The notes under the pieces: generated by a model
The model's database searches: none
What the model was told of the DNA's origin: nothing
What the model saw: only the letters and a program-made list of their open reading frames with translations
Assembly: GCA_023436485.1 (NCBI GenBank)
Contig: JAEZIU010000250.1
Span: 1 to 6,663 of the forward strand
Length of the DNA stretch: 6,663 nucleotides
Reading direction: 5' to 3'
Source: Bacillota bacterium
GTDB lineage: Bacteria; Bacillota; Clostridia; Acetivibrionales; DSM-1351
Program-made: the position numbers and the translations under genes
In this document: positions 1 through 6,551 of the stretch, in pieces
Layout: each line of letters begins with the position of its first letter
How positions within the stretch are numbered: the stretch's first letter is position 1

Positions 1-69
1 GCAGTTGAAGAGATGGTAAGTACAGGCGGAGGCTTACGAAGCCGGCTTGGGCAAAATACTTTAATGTAA
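1..69 (+). CDS. C-terminal end of an unidentified upstream gene (partial)
   Basis: Frame 1 is open from the window edge to a TAA at 67-69 and encodes the 22-residue tail AVEEMVSTGGGLRSRLGQ followed by NTLM. The other two + frames hit stops within the first 18 bases, so this is the only frame that can be an entering gene. The stop lies 18 nt before the next start codon, and a perfect AGGAGG fills that gap, which fits co-transcription with the next gene. The tail is too short to assign a family and I do not recognise it. Confidence 0.55.
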   Translation, partial: AVEEMVSTGGGLRSRLGQNTLM

Positions 70-87
70 AAACAGGAGGAGTGGGCT

Positions 88-267
88 ATGTTGAGAAATT
101 TTACAAAAGGTTTGGTAATCGGAGGATTAATTGGTGCATCTATCAGTGTTTTAACAAATCCCGAGGTAGTTGATCCCAGAATGAGAAGAAGGATGATGAA
201 GTCAGGAAGAAAAATTATACACAGATCAAACAATATGCTGGGTGAAATGATTCAGATGTTCAGATGA
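88..267 (+). CDS. Small YtxH-like protein, 59 aa
   Basis: The ORF runs from ATG at 88 to TGA at 265-267 and has a perfect AGGAGG (74-79) 8 nt upstream, so the start is well supported. Residues 6-22 form one glycine-rich hydrophobic stretch (TKGLVIGGLIGASISVL). A very basic segment follows (RMRRRMMKSGRK, about residues 31-42), then an amphipathic end (about 43-59). A short N-terminal helix with a GxxxGGxxG pattern followed by a charged tail is typical of YtxH-domain proteins, small membrane-associated Bacillota proteins of unclear biochemical role. YtxH members are often longer and have a coiled tail; this one is short, so the family call is tentative. It probably shares a transcript with the gene ending at 69. 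An 84-nt gap with a hairpin separates it from the permease downstream. Confidence 0.7.
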   Translation: MLRNFTKGLVIGGLIGASISVLTNPEVVDPRMRRRMMKSGRKIIHRSNNMLGEMIQMFR

Positions 268-301
268 GTAAGGTATTAAAAAACGGTTAGATTAGGTAGG
301 T

Positions 302-335
302 GGGTCTGCTGCATGAAGCTGTTTGTAGCAGACCC
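302..335 (+). other. Strong hairpin between the YtxH-like gene and the permease
   Basis: GGGTCTGCT (302-310) pairs perfectly with AGCAGACCC (327-335) around a 16-nt loop. GGTA (295-298) and TACC (340-343) could extend the stem after an internal loop. No T-run follows on either strand, so it is not a standard intrinsic terminator. It ends 14 nt before the permease Shine-Dalgarno sequence. It may be an mRNA-stability or processing element, or a weak terminator. The pairing is visible directly; the role is inferred. Confidence 0.6.
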
Positions 336-358
336 CAAATACCATAAATGGAGTGACT

Positions 359-1408
359 ATGACTAAAACAAGAAAAATAATACTTTACATAATATTAATG
401 CTTTTAGTGATAGGTACAGCAGTATTTGTCTATTTTTACATTCATAAAATAATTAAGATTCTTTTCCCGTTTTTTATGGCTGCTTTGATTGCGTACATTA
501 TATATCCTCTGGTAATAAGGTTTGAACGTAAAGGAGTAAAAAGAAGTGTTTCAATAATTTTGATTTACTTTTTTATTGCTCTGACCCTGATTTTTTTTGG
601 TATTTACATTATGCCTGAGGTTCTGAGTAACGGAAAGGAACTTTTTAAAACGCTACCCAATATAACAAACAGTTACCAAGAGTATTTTAATAGCTGCATA
701 TCCAGAATAAAGGCAAGCAAGTGGCCACCGGAAGTGAAAAATATAATATTTAATGAGATTAATTATGGCTCAGGGTTTCTACAGGTTTATGCTGCAAGGA
801 TAATGAAGAAAACACTATCTGTACTTGCTTCTTCAATAGTAATCACGCTTAACATAGTACTGTCCATGATAATTGCATATTACTTTTTAAAGGATGCTGA
901 AACTTTAAAAAATTCAACTCTCATGCTTGTTCCAAAGAAAATGAGGAATGATTTTATTAATACAGGCAGAGAATTAAACGCTATAGCCACACATTTCATT
1001 CAGGGGCAGCTTATGACGGCACTTATTGTTGGTACTATGGAAACTATCGGGCTTTATCTTGCGGGGATAAAGTATCCTTTTGTACTTGGTCTGCTGGGGG
1101 GCGTGGCAAATATGATTCCATATTTCGGCCCGTTTTTGGGGGCTGTACCGGCGGTTGCGGTGGCTTTGTTACAATCGCCTTATAAAGCAGCTTTGGCGGC
1201 ACTTGTATTTATAGTGGTTCAGCAAATTGATAATGCATTTATTTCTCCTAAAATTATTGAAGGAAAACTGGGGTTGCATCCTGTGACAACAATCATTGCA
1301 GTACTGGTGGGAGGAGAATTTTTCGGTATCATAGGAATGTTGATAGGTGTGCCAGTGGCGGCAATGTTGAAAGTTATTATTAAAAAGGCAGTTGATTTGA
1401 TAGTATAG
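359..1408 (+). CDS. AI-2E / UPF0118 family transporter (multi-pass permease)
   Basis: This 349-residue integral membrane protein belongs to the AI-2E exporter-like (UPF0118, PerM/YtvI) family. Members include putative autoinducer-2 exporters and Na+/H+ antiporters, so the substrate is open. Hydrophobic segments lie near residues 7-28, 32-53, 62-85, 153-176, 217-236, 239-273 and 277-291, with a final block at 309-342. The soluble loop at about 90-150 sits between the third and fourth, as usual. Family hallmarks are GGVANMIPYFGPFLGAVPA (247-265) and QQIDNAFISPKIIEGKLGLHP (288-308). Length is normal. I chose ATG at 359 over in-frame GTG at 353 because the GGAG (350-353) overlaps that GTG and is correctly spaced only for the ATG. 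No promoter is obvious upstream; it may be read from the upstream genes, with the 302-335 hairpin in its leader. Confidence 0.9.
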   Translation: MTKTRKIILYIILMLLVIGTAVFVYFYIHKIIKILFPFFMAALIAYIIYPLVIRFERKGVKRSVSIILIYFFIALTLIFFGIYIMPEVLSNGKELFKTLPNITNSYQEYFNSCISRIKASKWPPEVKNIIFNEINYGSGFLQVYAARIMKKTLSVLASSIVITLNIVLSMIIAYYFLKDAETLKNSTLMLVPKKMRNDFINTGRELNAIATHFIQGQLMTALIVGTMETIGLYLAGIKYPFVLGLLGGVANMIPYFGPFLGAVPAVAVALLQSPYKAALAALVFIVVQQIDNAFISPKIIEGKLGLHPVTTIIAVLVGGEFFGIIGMLIGVPVAAMLKVIIKKAVDLIV

Positions 1409-1419
1409 AATCTATTGCG

Positions 1420-1448
1420 TTCAAACAAAAGTTTATTTATTATATAAA
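1420..1448 (+). promoter_or_regulatory. Possible weak promoter for the 84-aa membrane protein
   Basis: TTCAAA (1420-1425) and TATAAA (1443-1448) are separated by 17 nt, matching the SigA consensus at 4/6 and 5/6 positions. An overlapping alternative is TTGCGT (1415-1420) and TATTAT (1438-1443), also 17 nt apart. The region includes an all-A/T inverted repeat, TTTATTTAT (1432-1440) and ATAAATAAA (1444-1452). In DNA this AT-rich such matches arise easily by chance. Confidence 0.3.
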
Positions 1449-1475
1449 TAAAAAGAGTATGGAAACGGAGAAGAT

Positions 1476-1730
1476 ATGAAGCTTACAAGAAAGACTAAAT
1501 TAACTGTAATTATAGTAATTGCCGGAATATTGATCTTATATGGTATACTTGACAGGATTTTTTCCTTCAATTTGAACCCGAAAACAGTAAATAATGTGGG
1601 TATGGTTCTTATGATAGTTGCTTTTGCGCTGCTTTTCAGTGACAATAAAAGAAATAACAGTGCATCAACTGATGAAACAACCAATTTAACAACCAATGAC
1701 GAAGACAAGGACAAAGAAAATCACACTTGA
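1476..1730 (+). CDS. Small two-helix membrane protein, 84 aa, unknown function
   Basis: The start at 1476 is preceded by GGAG (1467-1470) with 5 nt spacing. The protein has a basic N-terminus (MKLTRKTK), a first hydrophobic helix at about residues 9-25, a short linker containing the DRIFSFNLNP stretch, and a second helix at about 41-54 (GMVLMIVAFALLF). A 30-residue polar tail follows, rich in N, T, D, E and K. By the positive-inside rule the N-terminus is probably cytoplasmic and the polar tail is also inside, but this is inferred. I do not recognise a family. It lies 67 nt after the permease and could be transcribed with it or from the weak promoter in the gap. Its TGA stop (1728-1730) lies within the -35 box of the next promoter. 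No terminator is visible behind it, so readthrough into the T-box leader is possible. Confidence 0.75.
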   Translation: MKLTRKTKLTVIIVIAGILILYGILDRIFSFNLNPKTVNNVGMVLMIVAFALLFSDNKRNNSASTDETTNLTTNDEDKDKENHT

Positions 1731-1755
1731 CAGTAAAGCTCATATTATATATCAT
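1727..1755 (+). promoter_or_regulatory. SigA-type promoter of the T-box/valS operon
   Basis: A perfect TTGACA (1727-1732) lies 17 nt upstream of TATCAT (1750-1755), a 5/6 match to TATAAT. Transcription would start near 1761-1763, about 33 nt before stem I of the T-box. The -35 element overlaps the TGA stop of the preceding gene. Confidence 0.75.
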
Positions 1756-1794
1756 AAATTTAATAAACTTTTTTAAGAGTTGATATGGAATAAA

Positions 1795-2049
1795 GGCTGT
1801 GAACAAGAGGAGTATACAGTTTATTGATACCCAAAGAGAGAAGCGGTTGGTGAAAGGCTTCGGATCAGGACTGTAGAAGGTAGCTTGGGAGCTCTGCACC
1901 GAAGTAACAGTAGGCTGCAGCGGAGTTGCGAACGTTAACTCGTCAGAGATCATCAATAGATTTATAGGAATTTGACCTGTAACATTTATTCGTGAATTTT
2001 GGTGGTACCGCGAAATAGACTTCGTCCAAATATTGGATGGAGTTTTTTT
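1795..2049 (+). promoter_or_regulatory. T-box leader (tRNA-Val sensing, GUA specifier)
   Basis: The T-box sequence GGTGGTACCGCG lies at 2001-2012. Stem I is traceable: GGCT/AGCT (1795-1798 with 1890-1893), a TGA/GGA kink-turn-like motif, CAAG/CTTG (1804-1807 with 1884-1887), the AGTA bulge (1811-1814) opposite GAA (1876-1878), TACAGT/ACTGTA (1815-1820 with 1870-1875), the AG bulge near 1835-1839 and a distal stem GAAGC/GCTTC (1840-1844 with 1857-1861) whose loop carries GGTGAAA. The codon after GAA plus one base is GTA (1880-1882), a valine codon. Stem II is CTCTGC/GCGGAG (1892-1897 with 1920-1925), enclosing another AGTA/GAA pair. Stem III is TTATAGG/CCTGTAA (1962-1968 with 1976-1982). The antiterminator UGGU bulge (2003-2006) fits discriminator A73 of tRNA-Val. 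Uncharged tRNA-Val should stabilise the antiterminator and switch on the downstream genes. Confidence 0.95.
2019..2049 (+). terminator. Regulated intrinsic terminator of the T-box leader
   Basis: ACTTCGTCC (2019-2027) pairs with GGATGGAGT (2035-2043) over 9 bp with two G-U pairs and a 7-nt loop, followed by a T-run at 2043-2049. The alternative antiterminator pairs AATTTTGG (1995-2002) with CCAAATATT (2026-2034, one bulged base) and GCG (2010-2012) with CGT (2023-2025). The two folds share 2023-2034 and so exclude each other. Confidence 0.9.
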
Positions 2050-2074
2050 ATTATAATCAGAAAGGAGAAAAGAT

Positions 2075-2314
2075 ATGAAACCTATTGAAATATTGTCTCT
2101 GGTTTTAATGGCTATTGGATTTATAACTGTTTACGCGGCAAAAGCAATAGTGAAAAAGTTTGATTTGGCAAAGAAACAGACTTGTGAGCATGAAGCAGAA
2201 ATGACTGAACAGGAAGTAGAGGAATACAAGTTTAACAAGGCTGTTTTTAATATAAAAATATTAGGTTTTCTTGTGGCAACACCGGGAATTGCTTTATTAA
2301 TTATTTTCAGATAG
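2075..2314 (+). CDS. Small two-helix membrane protein in the valS T-box operon, 79 aa
   Basis: The gene starts at ATG 2075, 7 nt after AAAGGAG (2061-2067), and is the first gene after the T-box terminator. It has a hydrophobic helix at about residues 5-25 (IEILSLVLMAIGFITVYAA) and a hydrophilic charged stretch at about 26-57 with a single Cys (TCEHEAEMTEQEVEEYKFNK). A second helix at about 60-78 nearly reaches the C-terminus (ILGFLVATPGIALLIIFR). I do not recognise a family. It lies 32 nt ahead of valS with no terminator or promoter between them, so it should be co-transcribed with valS and share its response to valine starvation. Whether it has a valine-related role or is simply carried in the operon cannot be told from sequence. 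Confidence 0.8.
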   Translation: MKPIEILSLVLMAIGFITVYAAKAIVKKFDLAKKQTCEHEAEMTEQEVEEYKFNKAVFNIKILGFLVATPGIALLIIFR

Positions 2315-2346
2315 TTTTTATTTACAATAAACAGGAGGTTGTTTTT

Positions 2347-4998
2347 ATGGATGAACAGCAAAACATAGCTAAGCAATACGATCCGGGACAGGTTGAGGAC
2401 CGGCTATATAAAAAATGGATGGATGAAGGTTATTTTCATGCAGTACCTGACAAAAATAAAAAACCCTTTACAATTGTGATTCCTCCACCGAACATAACAG
2501 GACAACTTCATATGGGCCATGCGCTGGATAATACCTTACAAGACATTCTCATAAGAACAAAGAGAATGCAGGGTTACAGTGCATTGTGGCTTCCGGGAAC
2601 CGACCATGCTAGTATTGCAACAGAAGCCAAAATTGTTGATGCAATGGCAAAAGAGGGTATATCAAAGGATATGCTGGGCCGTGAGAAATTTCTTGAAAAG
2701 GCTTGGGAATGGAAAAGAGTTTACGGTGGCAGAATTGTTGAGCAACTGAAAAAACTGGGCAGTTCCTGTGACTGGGAACGTGAACGTTTTACAATGGACG
2801 AGGGACTTTCCAAGGCAGTTCAGGAAGTTTTCCTGAAGCTCTATGACAAAGGCCTTATATACAAGGGCGAAAGAATTACTAACTGGTGTCCTAAGTGCAA
2901 CACTTCAATATCTGATATTGAAGTTGAGTACGAGGAACAGGCAGGCAACTTCTGGCATATAAAGTATCCCGTTAAGGACTCTGATGAGTTCGTAATAATT
3001 GCTACTACCCGACCGGAAACACTTTTGGGTGATACCGCTGTTGCAGTAAATCCCGAAGATGAAAGATATGCACACTTGGTAGGAAAAACCTTGATTCTGC
3101 CTTTGGTAAACAAGGAAATTCCTGTGATAGCTGACTCTTATGTTGACAAGGAATTCGGAACAGGCTGTGTTAAAATAACACCTGCCCATGACCCAAATGA
3201 CTATGAAGTTGGGCTTCGTCACAGCCTTCCTCAGCTAAGGATAATGGACGACAATGCCATAATGAATGACAACGCAGGACAATACAAAGGTATGGACAGA
3301 TACGAAGCCAGAAAGAAGATGGTAGAAGATCTGGATAAGCTGGGACTTCTGGTTAAGATTGAACCCCATACACACAATGTTGGTACTTGCCAGAGATGTA
3401 GGACGGTTGTTGAACCTCTTATTTCAAAACAATGGTATGTTCGCATGAAGCCATTGGCTGAACCGGCTATAGATGTTGTTAGAGATGGAACAATAAAATT
3501 TGTACCTGAGAGATTTTCAAAAATATACTATAACTGGATGGAAAATATTCAGGATTGGTGTATTTCAAGGCAACTTTGGTGGGGACACAGAATACCTGCA
3601 TACTATTGTCAGGAATGCGGTCACATGATGGTTCAGGGAACAGCTCCTGATACCTGCTCCAAGTGCGGAAGCAAAAGAATTGAACAGGACCCGGATACAC
3701 TGGATACATGGTTCAGTTCTGCACTGTGGCCTTTCTCAACTCTAGGCTGGCCTAAAAAAACAGAAGATTTGGAATATTTTTATCCAACAGATGTACTGGT
3801 AACAGGCTACGATATAATATTCTTCTGGGTTGCAAGAATGATATTCTCAGGTATGGAGAATATGAAGCAAGAGCCGTTTAAGTATGTATTCATACATGGT
3901 ATTGTGAGGGATTCACAGGGCAGAAAAATGAGTAAGTCACTTGGCAACGGAATAGACCCGTTGGAAGTAATAGCCCAGTATGGTACCGATGCATTGAGAT
4001 TTGCCCTTACAATAGGAAACTCACCGGGAAATGACTTGAGATATTCACCTGAAAAGGTTGAATCTTCAAGGAATTTTGCAAACAAGGTATGGAATGCTTC
4101 AAGATTCGTTCTGATGAATTTCGATGAAGACCTTGATTTCAGCAAGGTGGACAAGAAAAAGTTTTCTATTGCAGATAAATGGATTATGAGCAGAATAAAT
4201 ACTGTAACTAAAGAGGTTACCGAAAATATAGAGAAGTTCGAGCTTGGTCTTGGTTTGCAGAAGGTATACGACTTTATATGGGAAGAATTCTGCGATTGGT
4301 ATATCGAGATGGTTAAGCCTAAACTGTATGACAGAGAAAGTGAAGGAAGACTGGAAGCACAGTATGTTCTCAACTTTGTTCTTGGAAACGCTATGAAGCT
4401 GCTGCATCCGTATATGCCTTTCGTAACTGAAGAAATCTACACTCACCTGATAAATGACGGTAGAAGCATAATGATTTCTCAATGGCCTGAGTACAGCGAA
4501 GAACTGAACTTTGCAGACGATGAGGCAAAAATGACCATTATCATGGATGCCATCAGAAGCGTAAGGAATACCCGTGCTGAAATGAATGTTCCGCCTTCAA
4601 GAAAAGCAAAGATAATATTTGTTGCAGCCGGTGAAGCAGAAAAAGCTACTCTGACAGAAGGAACTTCCTTCTTCCAGAGACTTGCAAGTGCATCCGACGT
4701 AACAGTACAACTGAACAAGGAAGGAATTCCTTCTGATGCGGTAGGAGCAGTTGTTCACGGTGCAGAAATATTCATTCCTCTTGATGAGCTTATAGACATT
4801 GACAAAGAAATCGAAAGACTGGAAAAGGAAAAGAAAAACCTTGAAGGAGAACTAAAAAGAGTAAAAGGGAAGCTCAGCAACGAAGGCTTCGTTGCAAAAG
4901 CTCCACCGAAGGTAATAGATGAAGAAAAGGCAAAGCAGGCTAAATACCAGGATATGTATGACAAAGTAGTTGAAAGACTGGAAAGCCTGAAAAAGTAA
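2347..4998 (+). CDS. valS: Valyl-tRNA synthetase
   Basis: ValS attaches valine to tRNA-Val using ATP in the cytoplasm and edits mischarged threonine. At 883 residues it has the usual bacterial length. The class-I catalytic site has PPPNITGQLHMGHAL (46-60, HMGH at 55-58) and KMSKS (527-531). GTDHASIATE (84-93) is the adjacent Rossmann-fold motif. The CP1 editing domain spans about 190-340 and contains TTRPETLLGDTAVAV (220-234) and GTGCVKITPAHDPNDYEVG (271-289). Two four-Cys zinc sites are visible: C181/C184 with C348/C351, and C421/C424 with C437/C440. The anticodon-binding helical domain follows at about 570-720 (NKVWNASRFVLMN, FCDWYIEMVKPKLY). A charged ValS-type C-terminal coiled coil occupies about 815-883. 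The start has AGGAGG (2333-2338) 8 nt upstream. Expression should be controlled by the valine T-box, with termination possible at 5015-5098. Confidence 0.98.
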   Translation: MDEQQNIAKQYDPGQVEDRLYKKWMDEGYFHAVPDKNKKPFTIVIPPPNITGQLHMGHALDNTLQDILIRTKRMQGYSALWLPGTDHASIATEAKIVDAMAKEGISKDMLGREKFLEKAWEWKRVYGGRIVEQLKKLGSSCDWERERFTMDEGLSKAVQEVFLKLYDKGLIYKGERITNWCPKCNTSISDIEVEYEEQAGNFWHIKYPVKDSDEFVIIATTRPETLLGDTAVAVNPEDERYAHLVGKTLILPLVNKEIPVIADSYVDKEFGTGCVKITPAHDPNDYEVGLRHSLPQLRIMDDNAIMNDNAGQYKGMDRYEARKKMVEDLDKLGLLVKIEPHTHNVGTCQRCRTVVEPLISKQWYVRMKPLAEPAIDVVRDGTIKFVPERFSKIYYNWMENIQDWCISRQLWWGHRIPAYYCQECGHMMVQGTAPDTCSKCGSKRIEQDPDTLDTWFSSALWPFSTLGWPKKTEDLEYFYPTDVLVTGYDIIFFWVARMIFSGMENMKQEPFKYVFIHGIVRDSQGRKMSKSLGNGIDPLEVIAQYGTDALRFALTIGNSPGNDLRYSPEKVESSRNFANKVWNASRFVLMNFDEDLDFSKVDKKKFSIADKWIMSRINTVTKEVTENIEKFELGLGLQKVYDFIWEEFCDWYIEMVKPKLYDRESEGRLEAQYVLNFVLGNAMKLLHPYMPFVTEEIYTHLINDGRSIMISQWPEYSEELNFADDEAKMTIIMDAIRSVRNTRAEMNVPPSRKAKIIFVAAGEAEKATLTEGTSFFQRLASASDVTVQLNKEGIPSDAVGAVVHGAEIFIPLDELIDIDKEIERLEKEKKNLEGELKRVKGKLSNEGFVAKAPPKVIDEEKAKQAKYQDMYDKVVERLESLKK

Positions 4999-5014
4999 AA
5001 TGCAACGCACAACT

Positions 5015-5098
5015 AAATACTCCTATTCACTTTGGTAACAGTTTTATAATACACCAATATACTGTTACTAGCATAACAGGTGAATGGAGTATTTTTTT
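5015..5098 (+). terminator. Long terminator-like hairpin after valS, overlapping the next gene's RBS
   Basis: AAATACTCC (5015-5023), one bulged T, then ATTCAC (5025-5030) pair with GTGAAT (5080-5085) and GGAGTATTT (5086-5094), giving 15 bp with one bulge, followed by T bases through 5098. Within the loop, GTAACAG (5035-5041) can pair with CTGTTAC (5062-5068). CTGTTA can instead pair with TAACAG at 5074-5079. The arrangement suits intrinsic termination of the valS transcript. The 3' arm also contains the GGAG Shine-Dalgarno sequence of the next gene, so the same stem would mask its translation start in readthrough RNA. Confidence 0.7.
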
Positions 5099-6469
5099 AT
5101 GCCTAAAAATATCCGGTACAACAACATAGACCCATACCGTAGCCTTGTTGCAGGAGTTGATACAAGAATACCTCTGGACAATGGTTCATATACAATGGCA
5201 ATTAATTTTGACAATGCAGCTACTACACCTCCGTTTCTGTCTGTAGTTAAGGACATTGACAACTTTATACCTTGGTATTCATCCATCCACAGGGGCAAAG
5301 GGTATAAGTCTGTTATGTCAACGGATTTATATGAAGATGCGCGCCAGACTATAAAGGATTTTGTAAAGGCTGACAGTGATAATGACACGGTAGTGTATAC
5401 AAAAAATACTACAGAAGCAATAAATATACTTGCATATATACTCAGTCAGCAGAAAAATGGAAAGGACGTAGTGCTGTCCACGTGGATGGAACATGCTGCA
5501 AACGACCTGCCCTGGCGGGATAAATTCACAGTTGACTATATTGAAACAGATGGTTTTGGAAGATTGTCCATGGATAGTCTGGAAAATAAGTTAAAAAAAT
5601 ATAAAGATAAGGTAAGAATTGTTACAGTGACGGGTGCCTCAAACGTTACCGGATACATAAATGATGTTTATACAATAGCTGCATTGGCACACAGGAATGG
5701 GGCGGAAATACATGTGGACGGAGCCCAGCTGGTGCCACATTTGCCGGTGAACATGAAACCTTTTGGTACCGATTCTCATATTGACTATCTTTCATTTTCA
5801 GCCCATAAAATGTATGCTCCCTACGGCAGCGGTGCGTTGATAGGGCCCAAATCCACATTTAAAATTGGCTTGCCATATTGTCAGGGAGGAAGTGCAATCA
5901 GTCTGGTTACACATGATAAAATTTGGTGGGAGGAGCCTCCACATAAGGATGAGGCAAGTACACCAAATCTATTAGGAATAGTAGCACTGATTTCATCAAT
6001 CAAAACATTGACTTCATTAGGAATGGACAATATATTCAAACATGAGAGATCACTGTTATACTATGCATATGAAAAGATGAAAAGTATTCCGGGAATTACC
6101 TTTTATAGCCACCCTGAAATTCAGGCGTCCATTGGAGTCATTCCATTTAATATGGAGGGCGTACACCACTCACTTATGTCGGCTATTTTATCATATGAAG
6201 CAGGTATAGCGGTAAGGAACGGCTTTTTCTGTGCCCATCCTTATTGTGAACGATTACTGGGGTATTCTGCACAGGATATGGAGGATATGATGAGAGACTC
6301 CAAAAGTATATTCCCGGGAATTGTAAGGGCTAGTTTTGGTATCTATAACGGGTTTAACGAAATTGACAGATTTATTGCCTTTCTCAATCAGATTGCTTTG
6401 AATAAAAAATATTATGTTGATAAGTATGGCAATTCCAGAAGCAGATACCATATCAAAAACGAAGTTTAA
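5099..6469 (+). CDS. Class-V PLP-dependent enzyme, cysteine desulfurase-like
   Basis: This 456-residue fold-type I PLP enzyme of the class-V aminotransferase/NifS-SufS superfamily probably removes sulfur (or selenium) from cysteine-like substrates. Visible motifs are INFDNAATTPPF (35-46), TKNTTEAINI (101-110, phosphate contact), H132 in MEHAAND (ring stacking), SNVTG (181-185), HVDGAQ (205-210, D207 and Q210 binding PLP) and FSAHKMYAPYGSG (233-245) with Schiff-base Lys K237. RNGFFCAHP (373-381) puts C378 where SufS-type enzymes have RxGHHCAQ, so the sulfur-accepting Cys seems present. I chose ATG 5099 over in-frame ATG 5084: GGAG (5086-5089) is 9 nt from 5099, while 5084 lies inside the hairpin with poor spacing. 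An N-terminal stretch of about 30 residues precedes the motif core. No sufBCDU, iscU or nifU gene is visible beside it, so its acceptor is unknown. Confidence 0.85.
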   Translation: MPKNIRYNNIDPYRSLVAGVDTRIPLDNGSYTMAINFDNAATTPPFLSVVKDIDNFIPWYSSIHRGKGYKSVMSTDLYEDARQTIKDFVKADSDNDTVVYTKNTTEAINILAYILSQQKNGKDVVLSTWMEHAANDLPWRDKFTVDYIETDGFGRLSMDSLENKLKKYKDKVRIVTVTGASNVTGYINDVYTIAALAHRNGAEIHVDGAQLVPHLPVNMKPFGTDSHIDYLSFSAHKMYAPYGSGALIGPKSTFKIGLPYCQGGSAISLVTHDKIWWEEPPHKDEASTPNLLGIVALISSIKTLTSLGMDNIFKHERSLLYYAYEKMKSIPGITFYSHPEIQASIGVIPFNMEGVHHSLMSAILSYEAGIAVRNGFFCAHPYCERLLGYSAQDMEDMMRDSKSIFPGIVRASFGIYNGFNEIDRFIAFLNQIALNKKYYVDKYGNSRSRYHIKNEV

Positions 6470-6489
6470 ATATACAACAAATATACAAA

Positions 6490-6551
6490 TATGATACACT
6501 AATTAAAACCAAAGTATTACCCAGTAGCGGGAAAGAAGTATTGCTTGTGGT
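6490..6551 (+). promoter_or_regulatory. Putative promoter and structured leader before nadE
   Basis: This 123-nt gap after the desulfurase-like gene has no T-run terminator. TATGAT (6490-6495) is a fair -10 candidate, but no convincing -35 lies at the right distance (TTTAAA at 6465-6470 is 19 nt away). Immediately downstream, ACCAAAGTA (6508-6516) pairs with TGCTTGTGGT (6542-6551) with one bulged G and one G-U pair, enclosing a small CCC/GGG hairpin (6520-6522 with 6529-6531). It does not match any riboswitch class I know. Confidence 0.3.

Noticed and set aside
353..361. GTG at 353 as the start of the AI-2E-family gene
   Set aside because: The Shine-Dalgarno GGAG (350-353) overlaps this GTG; ATG 359 is correctly spaced from it.
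1432..1452. TTTATTTAT / ATAAATAAA inverted repeat as a terminator for the permease gene
   Set aside because: The stem is purely A/T and is followed by A bases, not T bases, so it would be too weak to terminate. It may simply be AT-rich promoter DNA.
1636..1956. 106-codon open frame on the - strand covering the T-box leader
   Set aside because: It runs antisense through the 84-aa gene, the promoter and T-box stems I and II, all of which explain the sequence better.
3807..4373. 188-codon open frame on the - strand inside valS
   Set aside because: It lies wholly antisense to the catalytic and anticodon-binding region of valS, has a composition typical of a reverse-strand shadow, and shows no recognisable motif or supporting start signal.
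5084..5101. ATG at 5084 as the start of the desulfurase-like gene
   Set aside because: It lies inside the hairpin's 3' arm, with AGGTG only 1 nt upstream, and would turn the terminator T-run into coding sequence. ATG 5099 has GGAG at 9 nt.
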